Source: Gammaproteobacteria bacterium
GTDB taxonomy: Bacteria > Pseudomonadota > Gammaproteobacteria > Pseudomonadales > Pseudohongiellaceae
Assembly: GCA_016762995.1 (NCBI GenBank)
Contig: JAESUT010000153.1
Span: 1,681 to 12,834 of the forward strand
Direction of reading: 5' to 3'
Length of the DNA stretch: 11,154 nt
Positions 1 to 7,900 of this stretch are shown here, in pieces. Made by a program: the position numbers and the translations under genes. The notes beneath the pieces are model-generated. The model was not told the DNA's origin. It made no database searches and saw only the letters and a program-made list of their open reading frames with translations. Each line of letters begins with the position of its first letter. Position 1 is the stretch's first letter.

Positions 1-581
1 AGAACGCATCGACGTCCACCGTGCGACTAGCCGGCTCATCAGGCGCAAATCCTTATGCGTGCATAGCCTCTGGCATAGCAGCACTGTGGGGGCCAGCTCA
101 CGGCGGCGCTAACGAGGCAGTACTCGCGCAGCTGGCTGAAATCGGCGACGAGAAGAATATCGAAGGCTATATCCTGCGAGCCAAAGACAAGGACGACCCA
201 TTTAGACTGATGGGTTTTGGTCACAGGGTGTATAAGAATTTTGATCCGCGCGCCACAGTGATGCGCGAGATATGCAATGAAGTGCTCGATGAATTGGGAG
301 TCGAAGACGACCCACTATTCAAGATCGCTCGCAAACTAGAGAAAATTGCCCTGGAAGATGAGTATTTCATAGAGCGTAAGCTCTATCCTAACGTCGACTT
401 CTACTCAGGTATTATTCTTAAAGCCATTGGCATTCCGACCAGCATGTTCACGGTAGTATTTGCTACTGGCAGAACTCCAGGCTGGATTGCACATTGGGAT
501 GAGATGCTTAGTCGTCCTTACCGTATCGGCAGACCTAGACAGCTTTACAAAGGTCATACAAAGCGCGACATTAAAATCTAA
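1..581 (+). CDS. gltA: Citrate synthase, 3' portion (5' end outside window)
   Basis: Condenses acetyl-CoA and oxaloacetate to citrate, the entry step of the TCA cycle, in the cytoplasm. The frame is open from the window edge (first full codon at base 3), so a start at the GTG at 21 would be artificial; about 192 residues are visible, roughly the C-terminal 45% of a ~430-residue enzyme. The three catalytic residues of the family are recognisable: His in WGPAHGG (E. coli His264), His in FGHRVYKN (His305) and Asp in [10 protein letters not shown] (Asp362). Substrate-binding Arg residues appear in TGRTPGW and RPRQLY. The sequence resembles the hexameric, NADH-sensitive type II enzymes of Gram-negative bacteria, although the N-terminal regulatory domain is not in view. 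The protein ends normally in a short basic tail (KRDIKI) and the gene is closed by a strong terminator. The assignment is essentially certain; only the N-terminus is unknown. Confidence 0.97.
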   Translation, partial: NASTSTVRLAGSSGANPYACIASGIAALWGPAHGGANEAVLAQLAEIGDEKNIEGYILRAKDKDDPFRLMGFGHRVYKNFDPRATVMREICNEVLDELGVEDDPLFKIARKLEKIALEDEYFIERKLYPNVDFYSGIILKAIGIPTSMFTVVFATGRTPGWIAHWDEMLSRPYRIGRPRQLYKGHTKRDIKI

Positions 582-587
582 ACTACG

Positions 588-627
588 CGGCTATCGCCTC
601 CTAAGGCGGTAGCCGAAATTTTGTTCT
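588..627 (+). terminator. Rho-independent terminator of gltA
   Basis: Seven bases after the gltA stop, an 11-bp inverted repeat (588-598 pairing with 605-615, one G-U pair, loop of six bases 599-604) is followed by a T-rich stretch (aaattttgttct, 616-627). This is a textbook intrinsic terminator for gltA. On the opposite strand the same hairpin is followed only by a loosely T-rich run, so it may weakly stop transcription coming from the tRNA-Ala side as well; that part is inference. Confidence 0.87.
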
Positions 628-679
628 CCCCAACCTCTTGGCAAAGTAAGAACCCGCGTAATTTTCTGTTTTCTCAGGC

Positions 680-709
680 GCAGCTATGCACCGCAAAGGC
701 AGCTATGCA
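680..709. repeat. 11-bp direct repeat downstream of tRNA-Ala
   Basis: Two exact copies of GCAGCTATGCA lie at 680-690 and 699-709, 19 bp apart start to start, in the 155-bp gap between gltA and the tRNA. The second copy is embedded in a short imperfect hairpin (GGCAG at 698-702 with TTGCC at 710-714). Read on the minus strand this lies about 25 nt beyond the tRNA 3' end. It could be a 3' processing or termination element for the tRNA transcript, or a remnant duplication. I see nothing else in the gap besides the gltA terminator. Confidence 0.5.
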
Positions 710-736
710 TTGCCGTTAATAAACCATAAAGAAAAT

Positions 737-812
737 TGGTGGAGCCTAGCGGGATCGAACCGCTGACCTCAACACTGCCAGTGTTGCGCTCTCCCAGCTG
801 AGCTAAGGCCCC
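737..812 (-). tRNA. alaW: tRNA-Ala (anticodon GGC)
   Basis: A complete 76-nt cloverleaf on the minus strand, reading GCC codons. The acceptor stem GGGGCCT (812-806) pairs with AGGCTCC (747-741), including one G-U pair, followed by discriminator A and an encoded CCA (739-737). The anticodon stem CAACA/TGTTG encloses the seven-base loop CTGGCAG, so bases 34-36 are GGC. The T-arm carries the usual GGTTCGATCC. It sits in the same orientation as gltX, 77 bp downstream of its stop, with its own promoter in that gap. A tRNA-Ala beside gltX is, as I recall, also seen in Pseudomonas, where a tRNA-Glu accompanies it; no tRNA-Glu is visible here. The symbol follows the E. coli GGC isoacceptor name. Confidence 0.96.
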
Positions 813-827
813 ATGACCATTTGAGGG

Positions 828-863
828 AAGGCGCATTCTAAGCACAGTAGTAGAGCCTGTCAA
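828..863 (-). promoter_or_regulatory. Sigma70-type promoter of tRNA-Ala
   Basis: On the minus strand a perfect -35 box TTGACA (863-858), a 17-bp spacer and a -10 box TAGAAT (840-835, 5/6 consensus) lie in the gltX-tRNA gap. The predicted start is near 828, giving a leader of about 16 nt before the mature tRNA end at 812. The bases after the -10 box are GC-rich (GCGCC), the discriminator type associated with stringent and growth-rate control of stable RNA promoters. The tRNA can thus be expressed without gltX, although no terminator separates them. Confidence 0.85.
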
Positions 864-889
864 CGCAGTCCTGAGTTAAGACTAAAACA

Positions 890-2371
890 TTAGAAGTTGC
901 GGAATTCTTTTTCCAGTGCTTTCGCCTGTTTCTTGGAGAGTCCACCCAAGACTGAGATGGCCTGACGAATTCGCGCACGCGTTATATCGATACCCAGTAT
1001 CAGTATGGACTCAATCACGGAGGTGGATACGGCTTTACCGCTTAGAGCGACGAACAAGGGGAATAAAAAATCCCTTATCTTAAGTTCGAACTTAGCAGCC
1101 AGCGCCTGGAGTTCCTCTTCGACAGCCTCTCTGCCCAACTCTTCCAATGCCTCTAACTTCCACAGGGTGAACTGTAGAATCTTCGCTTCTAGGGCCGAAT
1201 CGAGAGACTTGTGCGCGAAGCTCTCTTCAGTAATTTCCAGCGAGCCGTCGATAAAGAAGCCGCCTAGCGACACAACATCGCTGAAGCGCTCCACTCGCTG
1301 CTTCAAAAGCGGCACTATCTGTGCAACTTTCTCCGGAGAAAATGCCCAAGCCGCAAAGCGCTGAGCAAACTCTTCATCAGAAAGCTCCTCACGAATATAC
1401 TTACCGTTGAGCCAATCGAGCTTTTCAATATCGAAGATTGGTCCGCCTAGAGAGACTCTGTTTATATCAAAGCTCGCCTCCATCTCACTAAGCGAGAATT
1501 TCTCTTCTCCGGTCGGCATAGTCCAACCCATCATGCCCAAGTAATTCAGCAATGCTTCCGGCAGATAGCCCATTGCCTCGTAATAACGAATACTTGTAGG
1601 ATTTTTACGCTTACTCAGCTTGCTCTTATCTGGATTTCGCAGCAGTGGCATGTGGCAAAACACTGGCGCTTCCCAACCAAAATACTGATAAAGCAAAACA
1701 TGTTTGGGCGTCGAGTTGATCCACTCTTCACCGCGGATGACATGAGATATTTCCATTAAATGATCATCAACTACATTGGCAAAATGGTAGGTCGGTAAGC
1801 CATCGGATTTGATCAGTACCTGCATGTCGATCTGTGACCATGCAATGCTGACGCTACCACGGAGCATATCTTCAAACTCACACTCCCCTGAGCTCGGTAT
1901 CTTCATGCGAATAACATGTGGCTCAGCAGCCTCACATTTGCTCTCACACTCCTGCTGAGTGAGGTTCAAGCAATGACCATCGTAACCCGGCTGCGTTTTA
2001 TCTTGCATCTGCTGCTGACGCACTTCATTAAGTCTTTCAGACGTACAGAAACAGCGAAAAGCAGAGCCGTTATCTAGAAGCTGTTGAATGTGATCGGAGT
2101 AGATTTGAGAGCGCTCACTCTGTCGATACGGACCCGCCGTACCCTCACAACCTGGACCCTCATCCCAAGTTAATCCCAGCCATTTAAGTGAGCTCAAAAT
2201 ATCCTGCTCTGACTTGTCGGTGCTACGCGCCTGGTCGGTGTCTTCGATACGCAGCACAAAATCACCGCCATGCTGATGGGCAAAACAACGATTGAACAAG
2301 GCTATGTAGGCAGTGCCAACGTGGGGGTCTCCTGTTGGAGACGGCGCAATGCGCGTGCGAACTTTGTTCAT
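890..2371 (-). CDS. gltX: Glutamate--tRNA ligase
   Basis: Class I aminoacyl-tRNA synthetase that charges tRNA-Glu with glutamate using ATP, in the cytoplasm. At 493 residues it has normal length and closely resembles Pseudomonas GluRS. The N-terminal Rossmann catalytic domain carries the HIGH-type motif HVGT at residues 17-20 in PSPTGDPHVGT; the KMSKS-type loop is KLSKR at 251-255; the C-terminal helical anticodon-binding region follows and ends in GGLSKKQAKALEKE. A zinc-binding insertion is recognisable: Cys107 and Cys109 in RCFC, and Cys134 in YDGHC. The position of the fourth ligand, His in E. coli (C-x-H), is Asn136 here, although His133 is adjacent. Translation starts at ATG 2371, with a weak AGAG-type ribosome site. 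The gene is divergent from dusA. tRNA-Ala lies downstream with no visible terminator between them, so gltX transcripts may read into the tRNA. Confidence 0.97.
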   Translation of the reverse strand: MNKVRTRIAPSPTGDPHVGTAYIALFNRCFAHQHGGDFVLRIEDTDQARSTDKSEQDILSSLKWLGLTWDEGPGCEGTAGPYRQSERSQIYSDHIQQLLDNGSAFRCFCTSERLNEVRQQQMQDKTQPGYDGHCLNLTQQECESKCEAAEPHVIRMKIPSSGECEFEDMLRGSVSIAWSQIDMQVLIKSDGLPTYHFANVVDDHLMEISHVIRGEEWINSTPKHVLLYQYFGWEAPVFCHMPLLRNPDKSKLSKRKNPTSIRYYEAMGYLPEALLNYLGMMGWTMPTGEEKFSLSEMEASFDINRVSLGGPIFDIEKLDWLNGKYIREELSDEEFAQRFAAWAFSPEKVAQIVPLLKQRVERFSDVVSLGGFFIDGSLEITEESFAHKSLDSALEAKILQFTLWKLEALEELGREAVEEELQALAAKFELKIRDFLFPLFVALSGKAVSTSVIESILILGIDITRARIRQAISVLGGLSKKQAKALEKEFRNF

Positions 2372-2377
2372 ATTTCT

Positions 2378-2431
2378 CTACTCGGAACAATTCATGGACA
2401 ACTCATGGACAACTCAGTGCTCGAGGGACAT
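2378..2431 (-). other. Possible gltX leader with three tiny ORFs
   Basis: The predicted gltX leader (about 78 nt) contains three very short start-to-stop frames: MSLEH (2431-2414), MSCP (2406-2392) and MNCSE (2395-2378). The first is preceded at a suitable distance by AAAAGGG, a good ribosome-binding sequence; the other two arise from the tandem 11-mer. Such frames can occur by chance. I see no run of Glu codons and no clear terminator/antiterminator pair, so a classical attenuator is not supported. Confidence 0.2.
2392..2413. repeat. Tandem 11-mer repeat in gltX leader
   Basis: Two exact head-to-tail copies of TCATGGACAAC (2392-2402, 2403-2413), followed by the first three bases of a third (TCA) and preceded by a degenerate relative (ctcggaacaat, 2381-2391). 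They lie between the predicted gltX transcription start and its start codon. The 11-bp period is about one helical turn, which would suit side-by-side protein binding, but simple slippage duplication explains it equally well. Confidence 0.6.
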
Positions 2432-2455
2432 GATGCCCTTTTCACGAAAGGCGAG

Positions 2456-2484
2456 ATTATACGCGATTCGCCTTTGATTCCCAT
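2456..2484 (-). promoter_or_regulatory. Likely gltX promoter
   Basis: On the minus strand a perfect -10 box TATAAT (2461-2456) lies 84 bp upstream of the gltX ATG. The best-spaced -35 candidate (2484-2479, ATGGGA, 17-bp spacer) matches only 3 of 6 consensus bases, so an activator or upstream element may be needed. No TG extension precedes the -10 box. The leader would be about 78 nt. Confidence 0.6.
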
Positions 2485-2509
2485 CATAGACAGTTTAGTC
2501 ACCTACTTC

Positions 2510-2538
2510 TTGACAAGCTTTGGGGCATTCGCTACAAC
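2510..2538 (+). promoter_or_regulatory. Likely dusA promoter
   Basis: A perfect -35 box TTGACA (2510-2515), 17-bp spacer and a -10 box TACAAC (2533-2538, 4/6) precede dusA. Transcription would start near 2545, giving a leader of about 54 nt. It lies back to back with the gltX promoter, with no overlap of the core elements, and probably also serves the downstream TerB-like gene. Confidence 0.55.
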
Positions 2539-2598
2539 CTGCACCCTGCTCCTCGCGCGGCTAACACGGCGACTTCGTTAACAGCTTAGGTACATTCA

Positions 2599-3615
2599 TT
2601 GAACAGTGCGAACAAACAACTTTGCAATAGCGAGACAGCAAACACGGCTGCGACTCTAAGTCACCGCTTCTGCGTTGCCCCGATGATGGACTGGACCGAT
2701 CGCCACGATCGCGTATTCCTTCGCCAACTCTCCAAGCACGCCCTACTCTATACCGAGATGGTAACGAGTGCGGCGCTCAAGCACGGCGACGCACAGTACC
2801 TGTTGCAACACAGCCCCAACGAACATCCTGTCGCTTTGCAATTAGGGGGCAGCAACCCTGTCGAGCTTGCCGAAGCGGCAGTCCTCGCAGAACAAGCAGG
2901 ATATGACGAGATAAACCTCAACGTCGGCTGCCCAAGCGACAGGGTACAGTCTGGCGCCTTCGGTGCCTGTCTTATGGCTGAGCCCGAGCTCGTTGCCAGA
3001 TGCATCAACAGCATGCGCTCGAGTGTTAGTTTGCCGGTTACCGTCAAGTGCCGAATAGGCATTGATGACCGTGACTCACAGGAAGAATTAGAAGACTTCA
3101 TCGGCACTGTTGCCGATGCCGGATGCAATACATTTATAGTTCATGCACGCAAGGCGATCCTGTCTGGTCTTAGCCCGAAAGAAAATCGTGAGATTCCTCC
3201 GCTAAAATACGCAAGCGTCTTTGCCGTGAAGCGGGCCTTCCCTACGCTTTCTATCATCATTAACGGTGGAATTAAAACACTGCAGGATGCCGAGTCACTT
3301 CTCGAGAACACAGACGGCGTTATGTTAGGCAGAGAAGCCTACCAGAACCCATTCATACTCAATGAAGTGGATGCTACTTTCTTTGGCGCTGCAACGAGCA
3401 CACAAACTCGTACCGAAGGACTACAGAAATTCATACCCTATGTTGAGCTAGAATTAGAGCGCGGCACACCACTGCATTACATGACGCGACATATTTTGGG
3501 TTTGTACAAGGGCCAGAAAGGCGGCAAGCAATTTCGCCGTCACCTAAGTGAAAATAGTTACAGTAAAACTGCCGGCATCGACGTTTTACTCGATGCTATT
3601 TCCTACGTAGACTAA
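2599..3615 (+). CDS. dusA: tRNA-dihydrouridine(20/20a) synthase DusA
   Basis: FMN-dependent enzyme that uses NADPH to reduce uridine to dihydrouridine in the D-loop of tRNA (U20/U20a in E. coli). The 338-residue protein has a TIM-barrel flavin domain followed by a helical tRNA-recognition domain. Recognisable elements are VAPMMDWTDRH (residues 26-36, FMN pocket), the catalytic Cys111 in NVGCPS, Lys150 in VTVKCRIG, VHARKAILSGLSPKENR (181-197, DusA-type), NGG at 222-224 and the GR phosphate-binding pair at 244-245. The C-terminal HILGLYKGQKGGKQFRRHL resembles the DusA tRNA-binding tail. The start is a TTG at 2599: an in-frame TAG at 2587 rules out anything upstream, and the next ATG (2683) falls inside the FMN motif. 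The ribosome site is poor (AGG about 9 bases upstream), so expression may be low. Divergent from gltX. Confidence 0.95.
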   Translation: MNSANKQLCNSETANTAATLSHRFCVAPMMDWTDRHDRVFLRQLSKHALLYTEMVTSAALKHGDAQYLLQHSPNEHPVALQLGGSNPVELAEAAVLAEQAGYDEINLNVGCPSDRVQSGAFGACLMAEPELVARCINSMRSSVSLPVTVKCRIGIDDRDSQEELEDFIGTVADAGCNTFIVHARKAILSGLSPKENREIPPLKYASVFAVKRAFPTLSIIINGGIKTLQDAESLLENTDGVMLGREAYQNPFILNEVDATFFGAATSTQTRTEGLQKFIPYVELELERGTPLHYMTRHILGLYKGQKGGKQFRRHLSENSYSKTAGIDVLLDAISYVD

Positions 3616-3656
3616 GGCGACACTAGCCCAATTTAAACTTGTGAAGGAAGAATTAC

Positions 3657-4118
3657 ATGATCGAGGCAATTAAGAGTTTCTTTGAGAACAAACTAGCGAA
3701 AAAAAACCAAGAAGAAGCACCGAGCTCGGCAATGAGTAGGATCGACCTCACCTGTGCGGCATTACTAGTCGAGGTGATGAATTCTGACAACGAATTGGAC
3801 GAGCGCGAACATCAAGAATTCATGGCAGTGGTTCAGAAAAGTTACAATATTGCAGAGTCTGACCTTGAAGAGCTGTCCCAGCTAGCTAAGGACGAAGCCG
3901 ATGAGGCCACCTCACTGTACCAATTTACCAAATTAATAAACGACAGCTACGATTACGAACAGAAGGTAGGGCTGATCGAGAATATGTGGCGCATCGCCTT
4001 CTCCGACAAGCGTCTAGATAAATACGAGGATAACCTAATTCGGAAAGTAGCAGATTTGATCTATGTTTCTCACAGCGACTTCATCAAGACAAAGCTCAAA
4101 GTCAGAGTCACTGAATAA
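3657..4118 (+). CDS. TerB-fold protein (COG4103-like), function unknown
   Basis: A 153-residue, probably cytosolic, all-helical protein resembling the TerB/DjlA-N-like superfamily. After a short charged N-terminus (about residues 1-25) the conserved helices begin. Two acidic motifs characteristic of the fold are visible, SDNELDERE (43-51) and FSDKRLDKYED (115-125), which in TerB relatives can coordinate divalent metal. There is no signal peptide or membrane segment. A clear ribosome site (AAGGAAG, 3644-3650) stands six bases before the ATG. It follows dusA by 41 bp on the same strand and is probably co-transcribed. The 'tellurite resistance' label is inherited from TerB; with no other ter genes here, resistance is not supported. 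The role is unknown; a metal-sensing or stress-linked scaffold is a guess only. It converges on mlaA with a 33-bp gap and no visible terminator. Confidence 0.85.
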   Translation: MIEAIKSFFENKLAKKNQEEAPSSAMSRIDLTCAALLVEVMNSDNELDEREHQEFMAVVQKSYNIAESDLEELSQLAKDEADEATSLYQFTKLINDSYDYEQKVGLIENMWRIAFSDKRLDKYEDNLIRKVADLIYVSHSDFIKTKLKVRVTE

Positions 4119-4151
4119 GAACGAATAGAGCAGACAGAAGAATCAGACAGC

Positions 4152-4880
4152 TTAGAAATTACCGAAATCGCCGAACTCATCTTCAACTTGACCGTCAGCC
4201 ACCAGATAGTCTCTTCGCTGCACATAGGCTTCACGAACGAATAGATAGCGATCGCCAGTTATCAATTCGTCCAGTGCCAGCAGGCCTGCGCGTGAATCGG
4301 TCTCCTTTACCAAGAATAAAGTGAGACGGAACGATTCGTCATCGTGATACTGAATCGGATTGAACAGCGTATCCAAAACCAAACCGAAAGAGTCTCTAAC
4401 ATTGCTCGCACCGAACACTGGGAGCATGACATAAGGGCCAGCACCCACTCCCCAGCGGCCCAAAGTCTGCCCGAAGTCTTCCTCGTTCTTATATAGACCA
4501 AAACCGCTGGCGATATCAAGAACACCGCCCAATCCCAAGGTAGAGTTGACCAGAAGCCGACCCGAGTCATTCATCGCGGCGCCTAGCTTCAACTGCAACA
4601 GATCATTTACGAAGACATTGATATCATCGATATTATTGAAGAAATTACCGATGCCCTGCCGCGCTACCCTAGGTATAAATAAGGTATAGGCCGATGCTAC
4701 CGGCCTAACGATGAGCTGGTCGAAATAGTCATTCAACCTAAATATGCGCTCATTCGTTTCTCGCCATGGATCATTGGTCTGCGCGCCTGCATCACTGACA
4801 ACAAAAATACAGAACAGCAGCAAAAACGCAGCGGACTGCTTTAGAATTTTCGGAGCCTGTATTTTTCTAGATATTTTCAC
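4152..4880 (-). CDS. mlaA: MlaA/VacJ family outer-membrane protein, apparently non-lipidated
   Basis: Outer-membrane component of the Mla system, which with a porin removes mislocalised phospholipid from the outer leaflet and passes it to periplasmic MlaC and the inner-membrane MlaFEDB transporter. The 242-residue protein shows the MlaA core: DPWRETNERIFRLND (37-51), a DQLIVRPVASAY segment, a GIGNFFNNID stretch, FGQTLGRWGVGAGPYVMLPVFG, and VREAYVQRRDYL near the C-terminus. The signal peptide has a basic N-terminus and a hydrophobic core (17-28), but the only Cys (24) is preceded by Phe and is not a lipobox; the better cleavage site is AGA/Q (33/34), a signal peptidase I site. E. coli MlaA is a lipoprotein. 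The start is GTG at 4880; an in-frame TAG just upstream excludes a longer form. It begins 32 nt after the hrpA stop and is probably in the same operon. No other mla genes are in view. Confidence 0.92.
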   Translation of the reverse strand: MKISRKIQAPKILKQSAAFLLLFCIFVVSDAGAQTNDPWRETNERIFRLNDYFDQLIVRPVASAYTLFIPRVARQGIGNFFNNIDDINVFVNDLLQLKLGAAMNDSGRLLVNSTLGLGGVLDIASGFGLYKNEEDFGQTLGRWGVGAGPYVMLPVFGASNVRDSFGLVLDTLFNPIQYHDDESFRLTLFLVKETDSRAGLLALDELITGDRYLFVREAYVQRRDYLVADGQVEDEFGDFGNF

Positions 4881-4912
4881 GGCCTGTATTAGTAACTATT
4901 CTATCCAAGTCA

Positions 4913-7900
4913 TTAAAGTATTTTTTCAATCTGTTTGTCTAGGCGCTTTTCGGAAACCGGTATGTGCGTGCCTAACTTTTGCGCAAACACTGACACTCGA
5001 AACTCTTCCAGCATCCAGCGCAGCCTAAGTAATTCCTCTTTATTATTACTCGCTGCCTTTGCTTGCAGCTTCCTATATCTAATTTGATATTGGGATAGTA
5101 GCTCGGTATTGAGTCGATCTTTATCCCCCATGTGGGGGGCCTTGATCAAACGCATCAATATCGCCTTCAAGTACCGAGGATACTGCGTAAACCACACTAA
5201 GCCGGTCTCAGATAGAAAGCCTTCATGAAGGAGCGAGTCAAGCTGACTCTCTATATCTTCAACGACATAGGCTAGAGCCCCCTCCTTTAGTGTCGACAGA
5301 ACGCGGCTTATTTCGTAATGCTGATTAATAACCTCAACAAACAGCGATTCTATCTTTTCCGTGAGTGTAAGGACTTTAGACTTACCCGCGTTTAAACGCT
5401 GCTCGAATTCATCTTTGCTACGCGGCATTGAATCGTCAAGATCAAAAGCTGCTATGTAACTAATCAAGGCGGCATCTAGTGTTAATTGGCCCAACGGAAA
5501 AGGTGCTTTCAATACCAGCGTATCAGCTAGCCTGAGAAATCTCTTCTTCAGCTGATTGTGCTGCTGAATACTCCTTAATTGGTATAACTTTACTAAACCT
5601 TGCTTGTGCTTCTGCTGTGCGAGGAATTTGTCGGAAAACAGACGAACCCCTACAGTTTCACCCTCATCGACGAGAGCCGGAAAGCGAATTAGCTTTAAAG
5701 AATCTCCTATCTCGATTTGCTCTGGCAGGTCCTCAAAAATCCAATCTTTGGCACCGCTACCTTCTAAGGAGTGATTATAGCCAGAATCTACCCCGTGCCT
5801 GTGATGAGCATCACCAGAGACAAAGCTATTTTCGCCGTTTTCCAACAAACCCTGTTGCTGAAGTTGCTCTCTTACCTCCCGAATACTGCTCGCAAAAGCT
5901 ATCTCTTTCTTTGAACCCTGGATTACGCGGATTTTAGTATTCAGGTGTGCAGGCAGCTCAATCTGCTCAAACTCCTGTCTATCTAGCTCTAAGCCCTTTA
6001 GGTTGCGAATCTGTGACAGCAGAGCGGCAATTATATCTCCGTCTTTGCTCGACATCTGCTGACAAGCTTCAGCGACAAACGCATTCACCGGTATAAAGTT
6101 CTTACGACGGGATTTCGGTAAACCCTTAATCAGCGCTGTGCATTTCTCTGCCAAATTTCCTGGCACGGCCCAGTCGAGATCTGCTTGCTGCAGTTGACCA
6201 ACCATTTCTACTGGCACTTCCAAGGTGGCGCCATCGGTCTTGCTGCCTGGCTCAAAAACGTAATCGAGCCGCAGATTGTTCTTGTAAACCGCCGCCGCAT
6301 CCGGAAACGAATGCAATACATCCATCGCATCATCTGAGCCGATCAGGTTATCAATAGTCATCAATAGGGATTTTTCCGCGCTCTCGCCTTGCTTGCGAAC
6401 CCACGCTTCAAGGTCGCGAGTAGAACATACCGTCTCTGGCAGGCGTTGCTCGTAGAAGGCAGCGACGTCGCGATCGGCTACCAGCAGATCTGGCCTTCGC
6501 ATCTTCTCTTCTTGCTTTGCGAGAGAGGCAAGCAATTCGCGATTCTGCTGATAAACCTTTAGCCGGGTAGACACTTCGCCAGCGATCAATCCCTCTTGGA
6601 TAAAGAGCGCTCTGGAAGTTTTGGGATCAATCTTGCTGTAACTTAGCAGCCCCTTCTCAATGATTACGAGGCCATAGAGCTGAACTTTTTCATAGGCCAT
6701 TACCTGTTGGCGCTTTTTGCTCCAATGCGGTTCAAAATACTCCCGTTTCACGAGATGCAAGGCCATCTCTTCGATCCACTCTGGCTGAATTTTGGCAGCG
6801 GAAGTTGCAAAAGTCTGCGACGTCTCAATCTGCTCGCCGCTAACTATCCATTTCGCACCCTTGCTAGCCAAGACTGAAGTAGAGAACAAGGAGAAAGTCT
6901 TATTCCGATTGCCGCGATAGTTTCGTCCCTCTAGGCGCTTCGCTATCTGGTTTAAGGAACCGCTGATCAGACATTTATGGATAGCCTCATAGTCACCCGC
7001 CTCGCTGTTCATGCGAAGACCGATCTTCTGGCAAGAGAGAAGCAATTGGTGATGGACCTCGCGCCATTCACGCATGCGCATATACGAGAGGAAGTATTTC
7101 TTACAGTGCTTACGCAGCTGGCCTTGATTCAGGTCCTGCCTCTTCTTCTCGTAGTCATCCCATAGCTTTACTAGGCTTAGAAAATCAGAATCCTCGTGAT
7201 TAAATTCGGCCAATTGCTGCATAGCCTGCTGCCTATTTTCGCTAGATATTTCCCTCGGGTCTTGAATGCTAAGGGCACTGACTACGATCTGCAGCTCCCT
7301 TAAACAGTTTTGCGTGCTGGCAGTAATCAGCATTCGCGCATACCGGGGATCTACAGGTAGAACAGCCATCTTGCGACCGCTGTCCGTCAGCTGTCGTGAA
7401 TTACTCAAGGCATCTAGCTCAATGAGCAGCTTCATTCCTTCGTTAATAGCCTTGGATTCGGGGGCATCGAGAAAGGGGAATTGTTCAATTTCGCCTAACC
7501 GCAGATGCTTCATACGCAATATTACCGAGGCGAGATTAGTCCGCATGACTTCCGGGTCGGTGAATTCGGGCCGCGAATCGAAATCACTCTCCGCATACAG
7601 GCGAATACAGACACCGTCGGCCATGCGACCGCAACGCCCCTTACGCTGATTCGCGCTCGCTTGAGATATGGCCTCTATCGGTAGACGCTGCACTTTGCTC
7701 TGTAGCGAATAGCGGCTTATTCGAGCAAGCCCCGTATCGATAACAGTATTGATGCCAGGAACCGTAATCGATGTCTCAGCAACATTCGTAGCCAAGACAA
7801 TTTTTCTTCCCCTGGCTGGTTTGAATATTTTTATTTGCTCCGAATAACGCAACCTTCCATACAGGGGTAGAATTTCGACGTCTCGGTATTTTTGCTTGCG

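Noticed and set aside
1005-1364. Open frame of 119 codons on the plus strand inside gltX
   Set aside because: It is antisense to a clearly conserved part of gltX, has low-complexity Ser/Ala-rich content and no recognisable domain: a shadow frame.
2372-2455. T-box or classical attenuator controlling gltX
   Set aside because: There is no T-box sequence, no specifier loop, no terminator hairpin with a U-run and no cluster of Glu codons; T-boxes are also atypical in gammaproteobacteria.
2270-2581. 103-codon plus-strand frame spanning the gltX start and the gltX-dusA gap
   Set aside because: It runs over the N-terminal coding region of gltX and both promoters, has no ribosome site and no family resemblance.
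3657-4118. Tellurite resistance determinant
   Set aside because: Only the TerB fold is present; terC, terD and related genes are absent, and orphan TerB-fold proteins are widespread without that phenotype.
4119-4151. Possible shared terminator between the convergent TerB-like gene and mlaA
   Set aside because: I found only a short CAGACAG direct repeat (4133-4139, 4144-4150), with no inverted repeat followed by a T-run, so no terminator is claimed.
7266-7649. 127-codon plus-strand frame within hrpA
   Set aside because: It lies opposite the conserved helicase C-terminal/HA2 region of hrpA; its composition is that of an antisense shadow.
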